The notes: a model not told the origin generated them from the letters alone. DNA of 64,000 nt from Bacillota bacterium (GCA_023460535.1 JAEWPV010000007.1:62001-126000), one strand, 5' to 3'. Shown: positions 30,717 through 39,519, numbered from the stretch's first letter. Made by a program: numbers and translations.

Positions 30717-32003
30717 TCAGTATGTACCTGCGGCTGTAAAGGGCTTGCCGTCTTTTAAATACGCATCAAAAAACTCGAGAATAATGCCGTTTAGTGTTTC
30801 TAGGCAGTAGTGTGTGTCTATCGTCGCCTTGCGGCCCGAATCAAGGATGCCTGCAAGGATGGGGGATACCAGCGAAAGGTCGGTTAGGCTCATATGCTGT
30901 GCCCCCATAAACACCACCTCGTACGACGCGGGTGCTGTGGCGGAAATCAGCCTGTTTTCGAAATATTCGTCATCATCGGTCAATATCCCGTTATCGTACA
31001 GGTATTGGGAATAGATATTCAGTAGCGGTGCGGGATAAGGCTGAGTATTTACGGTATACGCGCCGTTTTCCACCCCGGTCAGCTCGCACATCATGGGCGC
31101 GTCGATGTTGATAACCGCACCGATGTCCTGCCTTACCCTTGGCACCCCCATTGCCGCTGCGCCGCCCAACGAGTGACCGAATACGCCAATCTTAGTATCG
31201 TCCACAAGCTCATACACGCCGCCCTTACCGTCGAGTATTGTGTCGATAACAAAGTTTAGGTCGGATACACGGATGTCCATCCACTTTTGAAACAGCCTGA
31301 GGTTTGCTTGTTTGTCGTCGCCTAGATCGGCATACTCCCGCATATAGCCGCTGTCGACCATCGTAACCTTATTGTTGTTGTCTACCGTGAAATACGAATG
31401 GTACGGGTGGTCAATGGAGCAGACCACGTAGCCGTTTGCGGCAAGCTGCTCAAACGCGGACAGGTTGCTGTTTTTAATGCCGCAAAAGCCGTGCGAGAAA
31501 ACCACGAGCGGAAACTTACCCTGCACCCCTTCGGGGTACCACAAAGCCACATTGACCGACCTGTTTTCCCCCATATCCGAGTAGGCTTCGGGGCGAGTTT
31601 CGTCCACATAGGTAAACTGGGCGGTTGCAACCGCATAGTCCCCAGTGATAACCGGACTGCTGTACTGCGGGAATACGATGGCGGGAAGAACGGCTGCCGC
31701 AAACAAGAGCGTACCCCCCGCCGCCTTAAAAACCGCTCTGCCTTTATGCAGGGGTTTTTCCGCCCTTTTTATCAGCACCTCGACAAGGCTGATTGCCGAC
31801 AGTACCGATAGGACGGCAAACAGCAGACCCCACCGAAGACCCCATTCGAAAACCTGCAAGAGAAGCAGAAGCGACAACACGCCCAGTGCCCCAAAGCGCA
31901 AAGCGTGCTTGATGGTCTGCCGCCTTGACCCACCGAGCAGACAGTACACTGTATACCCCGCCTGTAACATAACCGCAATGACCAAAATTATAGTGCCAGA
32001 CAT
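30717..32003 (-). CDS. Membrane-anchored alpha/beta hydrolase
   Basis: 428 residues: about four N-terminal membrane segments (residues 3-20, 34-52, 55-75, 97-117), then an alpha/beta hydrolase domain resembling platelet-activating-factor acetylhydrolase or dienelactone hydrolase types. HGFCGIKNSN forms the oxyanion-hole region, GHSLGG carries the nucleophilic Ser, an Asp in NIDAPM and a His in MGAQHMSL could complete the triad. The catalytic domain is probably outside the membrane. Substrate unknown. Confidence 0.82.
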   Translation of the reverse strand: MSGTIILVIAVMLQAGYTVYCLLGGSRRQTIKHALRFGALGVLSLLLLLQVFEWGLRWGLLFAVLSVLSAISLVEVLIKRAEKPLHKGRAVFKAAGGTLLFAAAVLPAIVFPQYSSPVITGDYAVATAQFTYVDETRPEAYSDMGENRSVNVALWYPEGVQGKFPLVVFSHGFCGIKNSNLSAFEQLAANGYVVCSIDHPYHSYFTVDNNNKVTMVDSGYMREYADLGDDKQANLRLFQKWMDIRVSDLNFVIDTILDGKGGVYELVDDTKIGVFGHSLGGAAAMGVPRVRQDIGAVINIDAPMMCELTGVENGAYTVNTQPYPAPLLNIYSQYLYDNGILTDDDEYFENRLISATAPASYEVVFMGAQHMSLTDLSLVSPILAGILDSGRKATIDTHYCLETLNGIILEFFDAYLKDGKPFTAAGTY

Positions 32004-32106
32004 AAATAAAAACCCTCCGTTTCGTTTCTGATGTCAGTATAGGCTTTGCGCCGTGACCTCGTCAACGAAACTGAGGGTAAGTTGCGTTAAAACGCAGTAA
32101 GCTGCA

Positions 32107-32535
32107 TTACTTGCGACTTTGCAGTGCCTTTAGCCCTTGGTTCATCTGCTTTGCATCCCTATTGCCCAACACCCAACCGATTGCGTTGACCGAGAGATAA
32201 ACGAGAAGCACCATCAGCATAAACAACAAAGTGCCCGCCATATCGGAAAAGTTCCCATTAAGCCACCCAAACACCGTAAGTGTTGCAACCAACACGCAAA
32301 GATGAAGGATTTTTCGTATTAACGTCTTTCGAAGACCCAGCTCCCTTTTGGAATAGAGAATAAAGGACGGCAACGTACCGATAAAGCCCGCTATCAGCGG
32401 CGAGTAAAACGCGTAAAAGCCAAACTCTTCGCCCGGCATCAGCACCGGACCAAATAGCGCAGAGGCGACATTGACGCAGGTAGTGATGATAAAAAACTCC
32501 ATTGCGCACTGCTTTAAAAAAACACGAAAGCTCAT
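32107..32535 (-). CDS. DUF3021 membrane protein
   Basis: 142 residues, four membrane segments, matching DUF3021 proteins that are habitually encoded next to a LytTR regulator in Firmicutes. Its start overlaps the LytTR stop by four bases, so the two are translated as a pair. In such pairs the membrane protein is thought to control the regulator; the stimulus is unknown. Confidence 0.8.
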   Translation of the reverse strand: MSFRVFLKQCAMEFFIITTCVNVASALFGPVLMPGEEFGFYAFYSPLIAGFIGTLPSFILYSKRELGLRKTLIRKILHLCVLVATLTVFGWLNGNFSDMAGTLLFMLMVLLVYLSVNAIGWVLGNRDAKQMNQGLKALQSRK

Positions 32536-32978
32536 ATGCTGCCCCCCATTAAAAAAGACTTAAGCTCCGGAACATACTGGCGGGATATGATAACCTCTTC
32601 GCCGTTAAACAGCTTTGCAGCAAAACGACCGTTTAGGATGGGATAGACGCTGCTGATCTTCATCAGGTTCACAACCATCGACTTAGCACACCGGAAGAAA
32701 TGCTGCGCGCCATACGCCGACTCAAACTCGTAAAGCTTGCATTTTAACTCAAACGTCTGGTTTTGGGTATATGCAAACACACGGTTGTCCACCGCCTCCA
32801 CATAGAAGATATCCGGCAAATAGATGCGGGTAATCCGCTCGTCCTTATAGCCCGCCACCGAGCCGTCTGTGGATTTGATATAGTGTTCGATGCTACGTAC
32901 CCGGTCGTTAACCTGGTGGCAGCGGATAACCACCTGCTCGGTTTTGCTTGCGTCTATTTTCTCTATTGTTACGTTCAA
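32532..32978 (-). CDS. LytTR-domain transcriptional regulator without receiver domain
   Basis: About 148 residues with a C-terminal LytTR DNA-binding domain (from about residue 45): ITRIYLPDIFYVEAVDNRVF, FFRCAKSMVVNLMKISSVYP and GEEVIISRQYVPELKSFL. No phosphoacceptor domain, so it is not a classical response regulator. TTG at 32978 is used since GAGGTG lies seven bases upstream; an ATG at 32996 has no visible site. Paired with the DUF3021 gene. Confidence 0.87.
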   Translation of the reverse strand: MNVTIEKIDASKTEQVVIRCHQVNDRVRSIEHYIKSTDGSVAGYKDERITRIYLPDIFYVEAVDNRVFAYTQNQTFELKCKLYEFESAYGAQHFFRCAKSMVVNLMKISSVYPILNGRFAAKLFNGEEVIISRQYVPELKSFLMGGSI

Positions 32979-33028
32979 AGGCTCACCTCGAATCATTTTA
33001 AGTGAATGCCAACGTTCAACCTAGTGGC

Positions 33029-33496
33029 TTAGCGCAAACAACGGGTTTTAACCATCTGATGGTAACACAGATAGTGTCCATTTTCGGTTAAGATACAGTG
33101 ATACGCGCGTGGCGTGTACCCTCTGTTTTGATACATCCCGTATGCGGGCAGCGATGACGATACCTGTACCTCGCTGCACCTCGTAAAAAGCGTTTCTTCG
33201 AAGGCATCCATTAGCTTGGTCCCAAGCCCTTTGCCCTGAAATCGGGGCAGGATAAACAAGCGGCATATCTCATTGCCCTGTATGCTCCCCGTGCCCGCGT
33301 ATTCTCCGTCACACTCAATCAGGTAGACCTCTCCCTGCCCGACCGCATCCCGAATCCGTTCGGGCGAATGGTGTTGCAAAAAGTACTCCACCGCGCCCGC
33401 AGGATAATAGTTTGGATAAACCTGAGCGATGGTTTGATGTACGATGGCAGTGACCAAGGTTTCGTGTTCCTGCACCGCGAGGATGATGTCTGACAT
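33029..33496 (-). CDS. GNAT-family N-acetyltransferase
   Basis: Predicted acetyl-CoA-dependent acetyltransferase of 155 residues; ATG at 33496 has GGAGGGG in front. The acetyl-CoA-binding motif A is RLFILPRFQGKGLGTKLM (Q-x-x-G-x-G pattern) at about residues 80-97, followed by the motif B region MYQNRGYTPRAYH. Acceptor substrate cannot be predicted. Single gene. Confidence 0.88.
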   Translation of the reverse strand: MSDIILAVQEHETLVTAIVHQTIAQVYPNYYPAGAVEYFLQHHSPERIRDAVGQGEVYLIECDGEYAGTGSIQGNEICRLFILPRFQGKGLGTKLMDAFEETLFTRCSEVQVSSSLPAYGMYQNRGYTPRAYHCILTENGHYLCYHQMVKTRCLR

Positions 33497-33588
33497 AAAA
33501 CCCCTCCATAACAATGCAAGCGGCGTTGCAAAACGCAAACTGTCCTCTTGACGCCGCTCACACCGTAGTCAATCTCTCCTAAGTGGGT

Positions 33589-35442
33589 TTAATAGGTTAA
33601 CCCATAACCCACATCAAACAGCACGCGCTCGGTGCCGATATTCTTAACTGTGCGGTACCACGGCATGGGCAGCTTACCCGAAAACGGGCTTTTGCCTGTC
33701 AACACGTTTGCAACGCCGTCCGCTTCGCTGCCCGGCAGGTAGCACATCACCGCCGCGTCCCAGTCGCTTAGATATTCGTCGATGATTACCTGCCTGCCCG
33801 CTACAATCAGTGAAACGGTGGGCTTGCCGAGCTGTTTTGCAAGGGCGATGGCCTCGGCGTTGCCTTTGAGCGCAAGCTTACCGGTTATCGACATATCCTC
33901 GGTGTCACCCTCCCACTCGGCGTAGGGGATTTCTCCCACGCATAGCAGCACGACATCCGCCTGCGCTGCCTGCGATGGGTCGGTGAGAATGGTCAGACCG
34001 TATTCGGACGCGGCGGCGTTAAGCCCGTCCAGGATAGTGGTTGCCGTCTTGACATAGCGGTTGTTCACACCGTCCTGCGCACCCTGCCACGAGATTGTCC
34101 ATCCGCCGCACTGTGCGCCGGTGTCATCCGCCGCGGGACCAATAACTAGAACCTTTGCGCCCCGCTTAAGCGGCAACACACCGCCATCGTTTTTAAGCAG
34201 AACCATGCTTTTTTCCACCAGCTGCCGTGCCAAGGCACGGTACTGCTCACTGCCCACCTCATCGACATCGGTCGTAAGGGCTTGCTGCATCGGGTCGTCA
34301 AACAGCCCCATCTGCTGCTTTACCGAGATGATGCGCGTCACCGCGTCATCCACGCGACTTTGCTCTATGCTGCCCTCGTTCACTGCTTCTATAATGTACT
34401 CATAGCATTCTTTGTATTTCTCCGGCTCCATCAGCATATCGATGCCCGCATTAATCGAGGTGATAACCTGCTGCTTCAGCGAACTGCCGGGTATATTGTG
34501 AATTGACTCCCAGTCGCTGACCACAAAGCCGTCAAAACCCAGCTCGCCCTTGAGCACATCGGAAATCAGCTCCTTATGGGCGTGCAGCTTTACGCCATTC
34601 AGGCTACTGTGGCTGACCATCACTGTTTTTACCCCCGCATCAATCAGGGCTTTGTACACCGCTACCAGCTCGTTCACCTGTTCCCCGCTCAGCACCGCAT
34701 CGCCACGGTCGACGAGATAATCGCCTTCCCCCGTGCCGTAGGCGATGTTGCCGTCGGCAAGGTAGTGCTTGGCGCAGGGCATCGCCCCGCCGTCAAGCTG
34801 TCCCTTGGAATAGGCTACACCAAGCGACGCCACCAGCTGCGGGTTGGAGGAATAGCTCTCGTAGGTTCTGCCCCAACGCGGCTCTGTGGCAACCGCAACA
34901 CAGGGGGAAAAGTTCCACAGCATCCCCGAAAGCTTCATCTCCTGCGCAACGGCATAGCCCATCGCGTAGGTCAGTTCGGCGTCATTTGCCGCGCCAATGC
35001 CGATATTGTGGGGGAACACAACCGTTCCCGTACACTTGATGTTACCATGCACCGCGTCGGTGCCATACACAAACGGGATGGCACTTTGGGATTTCAGCGA
35101 CGCCACCTGTAGACGCTGCACCGTCTTTTTCCAACCGTTTGCCGTGGTATCCAGCCTGCCGAATTCACTTAAAACCGAGCTGAAGTTATATGTGCTCAGC
35201 TCCATTTCGGTAATGGAATACACCGCGCCCTGCACCATCTGCGCCGCCTTTTGCTCTAAGGACAGCGACGACAAAACCTCCTGCACACTGCGCGCAGTTT
35301 GTATTTCAGACGATGAGCTTTGGGGCTGCATAAGTTCGGAAGAAGCGGGCGGCTGGGACGCGATTTGCGCAGCCGGCGCACAGCCGAACAAAAAGACAAA
35401 CAACGCAGCAGTGAGAGCGCAGAGCGGTTTCAAACGATTCAT
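33589..35442 (-). CDS. Glycoside hydrolase family 3 beta-glucosidase lipoprotein
   Basis: Secreted, lipid-anchored exo-glycosidase of 617 residues. ATG at 35442 gives a signal peptide with lipobox FLFGC (Cys about residue 21), then a Ser/Gln-rich linker. The N-terminal (alpha/beta)8 domain has GTDAVHGNIKC, KHYLADGN and GFDGFVVSDW, in which the Asp is the expected nucleophile; the C-terminal alpha/beta sandwich holds VEKSMVLLKNDGGVLPL and ends with MPWYRTVKNIG. Plant beta-glucan or oligosaccharide use is likely; exact substrate is open. Confidence 0.93.
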   Translation of the reverse strand: MNRLKPLCALTAALFVFLFGCAPAAQIASQPPASSELMQPQSSSSEIQTARSVQEVLSSLSLEQKAAQMVQGAVYSITEMELSTYNFSSVLSEFGRLDTTANGWKKTVQRLQVASLKSQSAIPFVYGTDAVHGNIKCTGTVVFPHNIGIGAANDAELTYAMGYAVAQEMKLSGMLWNFSPCVAVATEPRWGRTYESYSSNPQLVASLGVAYSKGQLDGGAMPCAKHYLADGNIAYGTGEGDYLVDRGDAVLSGEQVNELVAVYKALIDAGVKTVMVSHSSLNGVKLHAHKELISDVLKGELGFDGFVVSDWESIHNIPGSSLKQQVITSINAGIDMLMEPEKYKECYEYIIEAVNEGSIEQSRVDDAVTRIISVKQQMGLFDDPMQQALTTDVDEVGSEQYRALARQLVEKSMVLLKNDGGVLPLKRGAKVLVIGPAADDTGAQCGGWTISWQGAQDGVNNRYVKTATTILDGLNAAASEYGLTILTDPSQAAQADVVLLCVGEIPYAEWEGDTEDMSITGKLALKGNAEAIALAKQLGKPTVSLIVAGRQVIIDEYLSDWDAAVMCYLPGSEADGVANVLTGKSPFSGKLPMPWYRTVKNIGTERVLFDVGYGLTY

Positions 35443-35540
35443 GACACATTCCCCCGTTGAAAAGATATGGTTAATTTCGTTTCTAATCATACCATAACCT
35501 TACTGTGTTGGGTAATCATTTCTTGCTATAATGCAAAAAA

Positions 35541-35587
35541 AGAACCGTAACCCGGATACGTTACGCATCATAGTTACGGTTTTCTTT
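35541..35587. terminator. Bidirectional terminator after the APH-like gene
   Basis: A stem of about 11 pairs (35541-35551 with 35573-35583) followed by T-runs in both directions; on the minus strand it ends the APH-like gene. Confidence 0.75.
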
Positions 35588-35606
35588 TTACTAAAGCGGC
35601 TGTAGG

Positions 35607-36584
35607 TTACTGTGTCATTCTGCTCGCTTTGTTTTGTATGAATTCGTCAAGCTTTTCCCTGAGTTCTGTCATCCACTGGGGCTCGTCATCAAAGCGTTGT
35701 GCTACGCATCGAATAAGCCTTGCGTAACCATACAGGTTGATAAAGCGGCTCATGAGCGGAGATGACAGCCTCATCTCCTCGGTATAGCAATGCTCTGTCT
35801 GATACCCCCTAAGAAACTCATCCTGAGCCTGTTGACGCGCTTTGTCATCCAGTTCATCTTCTATACAACGAAAGACCTGTACAATATCAAGCGCGTACCA
35901 ATGGTACATTCCGTCATCAAAATCAATAACGGAGCACGATTTGCTTGCTTCATCATAATAGACGTTGTCAAATTCAAAATCGTAATGAACGAGTCCATAA
36001 TTGTCATCACTTATCGCAAGCCGACTAAGCTCATTTTTTAGAAGTGCAAGCTCGGAAAAAGCAAACTCAGGAGCAGAATACTCGCATAGTACCCCTTCAA
36101 TCCAATCCAGAACCTCTGTGTGCGCCCATTTCTTTGTAACGGGTTTGTATAGAGCCGACAGCGTATGGAGTCTGCCCAGGGTTTTGCCGTACTCGTACAT
36201 AATCTCGTTCGATTGATCCGTCCATTCGATCGGGATTCCCTTTACACATTGGAATGCCGCCGCATAATAATCGCCCCATTGCGTCCTTAGCTCTAATACT
36301 GTTTCTCCGGTTTTACTTGCTATGGGTTCCAGTGCGGGATACCCTGCGCCAACTAGATACTCGATGTATTCGAGCTCTCCGATGATGTTTTCCTTGCGCT
36401 TTTCATCTACGGGAGCAAGGCGCAAAAAACAGACGTCTGTGCCCTGGGAAAAGGGATACACCGCATTTGCGGATATCCGATATCGCCCCAACATCTCATC
36501 CAGCCCGTCAAGATTGTGCTCCCAATTTTGCAATGCCTCTTTTGCAAGATCAAAGTTCGAGTAAAGATGTTTTAGTTTCAGCAT
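35607..36584 (-). CDS. APH-type phosphotransferase
   Basis: Predicted small-molecule kinase of the aminoglycoside phosphotransferase/choline kinase fold, 325 residues. Catalytic loop LVHYDFEFDNVYYD (H-x-D-x4-N) lies near residue 205 and the metal-binding VIDFDDGMYHW near residue 225. ATG at 36584 is preferred: AAAGGA precedes it and the longer frame runs through an attenuator hairpin. AT-rich compared with the GH3 gene. Whether the substrate is an antibiotic, homoserine or another alcohol cannot be decided, but the leader arrangement resembles that of inducible resistance genes. Confidence 0.85.
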   Translation of the reverse strand: MLKLKHLYSNFDLAKEALQNWEHNLDGLDEMLGRYRISANAVYPFSQGTDVCFLRLAPVDEKRKENIIGELEYIEYLVGAGYPALEPIASKTGETVLELRTQWGDYYAAAFQCVKGIPIEWTDQSNEIMYEYGKTLGRLHTLSALYKPVTKKWAHTEVLDWIEGVLCEYSAPEFAFSELALLKNELSRLAISDDNYGLVHYDFEFDNVYYDEASKSCSVIDFDDGMYHWYALDIVQVFRCIEDELDDKARQQAQDEFLRGYQTEHCYTEEMRLSSPLMSRFINLYGYARLIRCVAQRFDDEPQWMTELREKLDEFIQNKASRMTQ

Positions 36585-36600
36585 ACTGTTTATTTTTCCT

Positions 36601-36668
36601 TTCAAAATAAAAAGCACTCCTGAAAAACAGAAGTGCAAAATTTACTGCCGAAAAATAAACATGAGTGC
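36601..36668 (-). promoter_or_regulatory. Leader peptide and transcription attenuator of the APH-like gene
   Basis: On the minus strand a hairpin (36628-36636 with 36614-36622, eight of nine pairs, loop TTTTT) is followed by TTTTTATTTT, a terminator only 30 bases before the gene. Upstream, ATG at 36662 opens a six-codon frame (MFIFRQ, stop at 36642). GCACTC just before that ATG (36663-36668) can pair with GAGTGC of the terminator's second arm (36614-36619), giving a rival antiterminator. Confidence 0.6.
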
Positions 36669-37000
36669 CTGTTATGTAATGTTTATTAGGCGGGCAATAT
36701 CACTCCAATTTTTCATCACAAATAATTTGGTCATGATAGCTGCTCACCTGCCTTTCAAGATTCTTGATTATTTTACCACAACATTTACAAAAAGTAAATA
36801 GATGTCAATATCGGCTTTTGCTTTGATTGTTATGTGAATATAATCACAACAGCTTTGTTCTGTTTGGAGGGTCGGCTTGCGGGGAGTCACCAAATACGCA
36901 AAGTGTGCAACACGCAAAGAAAGCCATGTAAACTGTTGAGGTCACAGGGTTTTCTTTGCTAGTAATGTCAATTTTGGATATCAACTTATTATTTTTTATT
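36669..37000. other. AT-rich spacer with one long hairpin
   Basis: About 330 bases upstream of the APH-like gene. A 12-pair stem (36914-36925 with 36948-36959, one G-T pair) forms a hairpin with a 22-base loop on either strand. On the minus strand TTGACA occurs at 36803-36808 without a convincing -10 box at the right distance. No coding frame seen. Confidence 0.4.
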
Positions 37001-37040
37001 AGGGATTTGAACTGTCATCACGTAGATTATGCTCATTTTG
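37001..37040. repeat. Cassette repeat, copy A (short)
   Basis: About 38 bases nearly identical to the gene-proximal end of copies B and C, from GGGATTTGAACT to GATTATGCTCATTTT. The last Lys codon and stop codon of the 65-codon gene lie inside it. The rest of the longer repeat is missing here. Confidence 0.8.
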
Positions 37041-37230
37041 TACTATCATCGTCTTTTTTCTCTTGTGATGAGTAGATGACAAGTGTACCGCAAAATATGG
37101 CTATCATACAACAAAATGACGTAATAGCTGATGGGTTAAAAGAGGATACAAGTAGGTTAATTGCTGATATTAACACAGCAATAGAGGAAAGCACGCAACC
37201 AATCTTTGCAATTTTCATCTTGCTTTTCAA
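37033..37230 (-). CDS. Small membrane protein of the repeat-bounded cluster
   Basis: 65 residues from a TTG start at 37230 (an ATG four codons later is also possible). Two hydrophobic segments (about residues 8-28 and 34-53) and a charged tail EKKDDDSTK. AT-rich. No family recognised. Its final Lys and stop codon are embedded in repeat copy A, the same relationship as for the HAD-like gene and copy C. Confidence 0.6.
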   Translation of the reverse strand: MKSKMKIAKIGCVLSSIAVLISAINLLVSSFNPSAITSFCCMIAIFCGTLVIYSSQEKKDDDSTK

Positions 37231-37280
37231 AAGAACATCTCACTTTCACCAAATATAAATAATCCGTATTTTCCCTAATT

Positions 37281-37420
37281 CTATCACACAAAAGCAATAA
37301 AGTCATGTATGAGTTTTAATCCTCTTACATGACTCTAAATATGAGTGGTCTGGTAATGGTAGATGTGAGCCTTGTTTATAGGGAGATTTGAACTGTCATC
37401 ACGTAGATTATGCTCATTTG
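37281..37420. repeat. Cassette repeat, copy B (long)
   Basis: About 135 bases closely matching copy C. On the minus strand it runs from AAATGAGCATAATC, through AGTTCAAATC and CCTATAAACAAGG, to a 9-pair hairpin (37326-37334 with 37301-37309) that could act as a terminator. It follows the lipoprotein gene by about 50 bases. Confidence 0.88.
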
Positions 37421-37469
37421 TTCGACTTAGTCCTATAAGGGTGAAGAAATGACATTGCAGGCGCTACCG

Positions 37470-38471
37470 TTAATCAATTGCGGGACTTTTGGGTCTTGCT
37501 TGCAGCACCCACTGTCCACTGACTTGTTCCATCTCGTAATAGCGGCTCAAATCAGTTGCAACTGCAAATGAATATCCAGTGTAGAAGGTGCTGTCCGCAT
37601 TTGTCGTTTGGTACAGGTCGAAGCGATAGCACGGTACATCGTCGACGGTCTGGGGGTCACCGGACACCACATAATCGGTCTCTGGGTATTTCGATTGGCG
37701 CAGATTATCCACGATTTCCAATACCTCTGATTCGGAGCGCTCCTCAATTATATTGCTTAGAGGCATGGGTTCATAGCCGTACTTGGGATAGCGATGCTGT
37801 TGCATTGGGTCGTCCAGTAGAATCCATTCCGTATCGGTTTCCTCTATACCGTGGGAAATGTAAGAGGTCTGCCACTCCAATGTATCCCGCAAGAGAAAAC
37901 ACGACTGCACAGTAACGTTACTTCCACTGCCATCATAGATATAGGTGGTTATCCACAACGGAATGGGGTCGCTGGAACTTAGAATAACGATGCTGTCCGG
38001 CACTTTACTTTGATAGTTTTCCACAAATCTAGCAAGTCGCTCGCGGTTTAGCATATCGTTTTCGGGTGCGACTCCCTTGGGTAGCATTAAATCTACCGGC
38101 TCTCCAACATTCCCTACAGCTTTTCCAGAGGTCACCTGCCCTCGACTGGATTGATCTTTGATAAAGTCAGGATGGTTCGCAAGAAATGCTTCAAATGAGC
38201 CCGGCACACCATCCCCCTTCTCGTAGCTAACCCGCTGGCTTTGCAAAATTTCATTGAACAACGCAACCGTAATTTCTGTTTTTGGTGCAGGTGTGGAAAA
38301 AACGTTATCTTCCAAAGGGTCAGTGGTTTCTGCAGTGCTTACCTGTGAGCTATTTGATGACTGCGTTTTCATATTGCAACCTCCTGCTACGCACAGGATG
38401 ACAACCGCAACCAGTATGACCCGTATGCGTTTTCTACAATCGTTTATGGTAGTTGGTTTTAATATTATCAT
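37470..38471 (-). CDS. Lipoprotein of unknown function
   Basis: About 333 residues from ATG at 38471 (TTGGAG upstream). The N-terminus has a basic patch, hydrophobic stretch VILVAVVILCVAGGC and a lipobox Cys near residue 32, then a Ser/Thr-rich linker. The remainder is a soluble extracytoplasmic domain rich in Tyr, Trp and acidic residues with beta-strand character and no recognised motif. AT-rich; enclosed by repeat copies C upstream and B downstream. Confidence 0.75.
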   Translation of the reverse strand: MIILKPTTINDCRKRIRVILVAVVILCVAGGCNMKTQSSNSSQVSTAETTDPLEDNVFSTPAPKTEITVALFNEILQSQRVSYEKGDGVPGSFEAFLANHPDFIKDQSSRGQVTSGKAVGNVGEPVDLMLPKGVAPENDMLNRERLARFVENYQSKVPDSIVILSSSDPIPLWITTYIYDGSGSNVTVQSCFLLRDTLEWQTSYISHGIEETDTEWILLDDPMQQHRYPKYGYEPMPLSNIIEERSESEVLEIVDNLRQSKYPETDYVVSGDPQTVDDVPCYRFDLYQTTNADSTFYTGYSFAVATDLSRYYEMEQVSGQWVLQARPKSPAID

Positions 38472-38556
38472 TAATGCCATCTCCAATCGTTAACACCTGT
38501 TACTTCGCCTTCTCCACCAGAGACGAATCAAGCTGATGTAATAATCTTACTTTTAT

Positions 38557-38695
38557 CTTATCACATTTACAAGTAAAAAGTCATGTATGAGTTTTAATCC
38601 TCTTACATGACTTTAATATGAGTGGTCTGGTAATTGTAGATGCAAGCCTTGTTTATAGGGGGATTTGAACTAACACGGAGATTATGCTCATTTTG
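38557..38695. repeat. Cassette repeat, copy C (long)
   Basis: About 138 bases closely matching copy B, with an 11-pair hairpin (38577-38587 with 38604-38614) followed by T on the minus strand. The stop codon and last Lys codon of the HAD-like gene lie in its first bases. Confidence 0.88.
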
Positions 38696-39170
38696 CGTAT
38701 TGTAGTTCTGTAACATGAAAAGGTAAATGGTCAATACCTTTAAACTCGGCAACAGCAATAGAATGAATTTGCCGCCTTATTTCATCACTAACATGAGATA
38801 TACACATTTGCGATTTTCCACCAACGCTCTTACAATCATCTTCAATAAGAATATCGGGTTTTACCTGTTCAACAATTTCACTATAAGTTTGACCTTTATT
38901 ACGATAATACAGCTTTGTGCCGCAAAAACCATTTTTTCTTAATACTTCGGCAATAATTGATACTTGCTTTTCTCTTCGTGAAGTACAATATACAATTTCT
39001 GCACCCTGTTCGTCCCATTTCTTTATTAACCCTACGCAGTTTTCAATTGGTTTATATGTAGTATAGTCATAAAGGTGAATCAATGAGGTGTGCATAATAA
39101 CCGTACCTTCTGTAAATATCATAATTGTTATATTTGAATTATGTTTTTCTGACAACTGAACATATGGCAT
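38688..39170 (-). CDS. HAD-like hydrolase
   Basis: 160 residues with a HAD-type pattern lacking an obvious DxD start motif: helix KPIENCVGLIKKWDEQGAE, strand IVYCTSR with the conserved Ser/Thr of HAD motif II, Lys-rich helix, and PDILIEDDCKSVGG, matching the acidic motif IV. The N-terminal segment IYT-like IMIFTEGTVIMHTS has no nucleophilic Asp pair, so catalysis is doubtful. Strong GGAGGTTG upstream of ATG. AT-rich, and its 3' end is part of repeat copy C. Confidence 0.7.
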   Translation of the reverse strand: MPYVQLSEKHNSNITIMIFTEGTVIMHTSLIHLYDYTTYKPIENCVGLIKKWDEQGAEIVYCTSRREKQVSIIAEVLRKNGFCGTKLYYRNKGQTYSEIVEQVKPDILIEDDCKSVGGKSQMCISHVSDEIRRQIHSIAVAEFKGIDHLPFHVTELQYAK

Positions 39171-39230
39171 ATTTACAACAACCTCCTATGATATAAATAA
39201 TCTTTAAATCAACGTACCACAAAAGAAGAC

Positions 39231-39273
39231 ATAAAAATAAGACCTAACTTTCCCTTGAAGGAAATTAGGTCTT
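39231..39273 (-). terminator. Terminator of tRNA-Leu
   Basis: Nine-pair stem (39265-39273 with 39239-39247) then TTATTTTTAT on the minus strand, two bases after the tRNA CCA end. Confidence 0.85.
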
Positions 39274-39274
39274 A

Positions 39275-39356
39275 TGGTGCGGGCGGTGGGACTTGAACCC
39301 ACACGCCGAAGCATTGGCTCCTAAGACCAACGTGTCTGCCATTCCACCACGCCCGC
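39275..39356 (-). tRNA. tRNA-Leu (anticodon UAG)
   Basis: On the minus strand a 7-pair acceptor stem (GCGGGCG with CGCCCGC), D arm, anticodon stem with loop CTTAGGA giving anticodon TAG, an extended variable arm as in leucine tRNAs, T arm GTGGGTTCAAGTCCCAC, and encoded A-CCA end. It borders the AT-rich repeat-bounded cluster, a position typical of integration hot spots. Confidence 0.96.
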
Positions 39357-39519
39357 ATAGCTTGCCTTGTTGTTGCAGCGCAAAAACGGAGTAAAAACCG
39401 CCTGTCCGCAACAGCATAACATAGATTATATCAGTCTTAGCCCCCACTGTCAACAGCGCATTTTGGGCGATTCTTAATCTTTTTTCTTCTTAAAATCGGG
39501 ATGATTCTTTGTTAAACCT

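Noticed and set aside
35607..36638. Longer start of the APH-like gene at 36638
   Set aside because: It would begin with TTG inside the terminator hairpin, which is better explained as an attenuator; ATG at 36584 has a ribosome-binding site.
37001..38695. Motif TTCAAATC in the cassette repeats looks like a tRNA T-loop
   Set aside because: The flanking bases do not form the required five-pair T stem (GACAG and CTCCC do not pair) and no acceptor, D or anticodon arm can be drawn, so it is not a tRNA or an obvious tRNA fragment.
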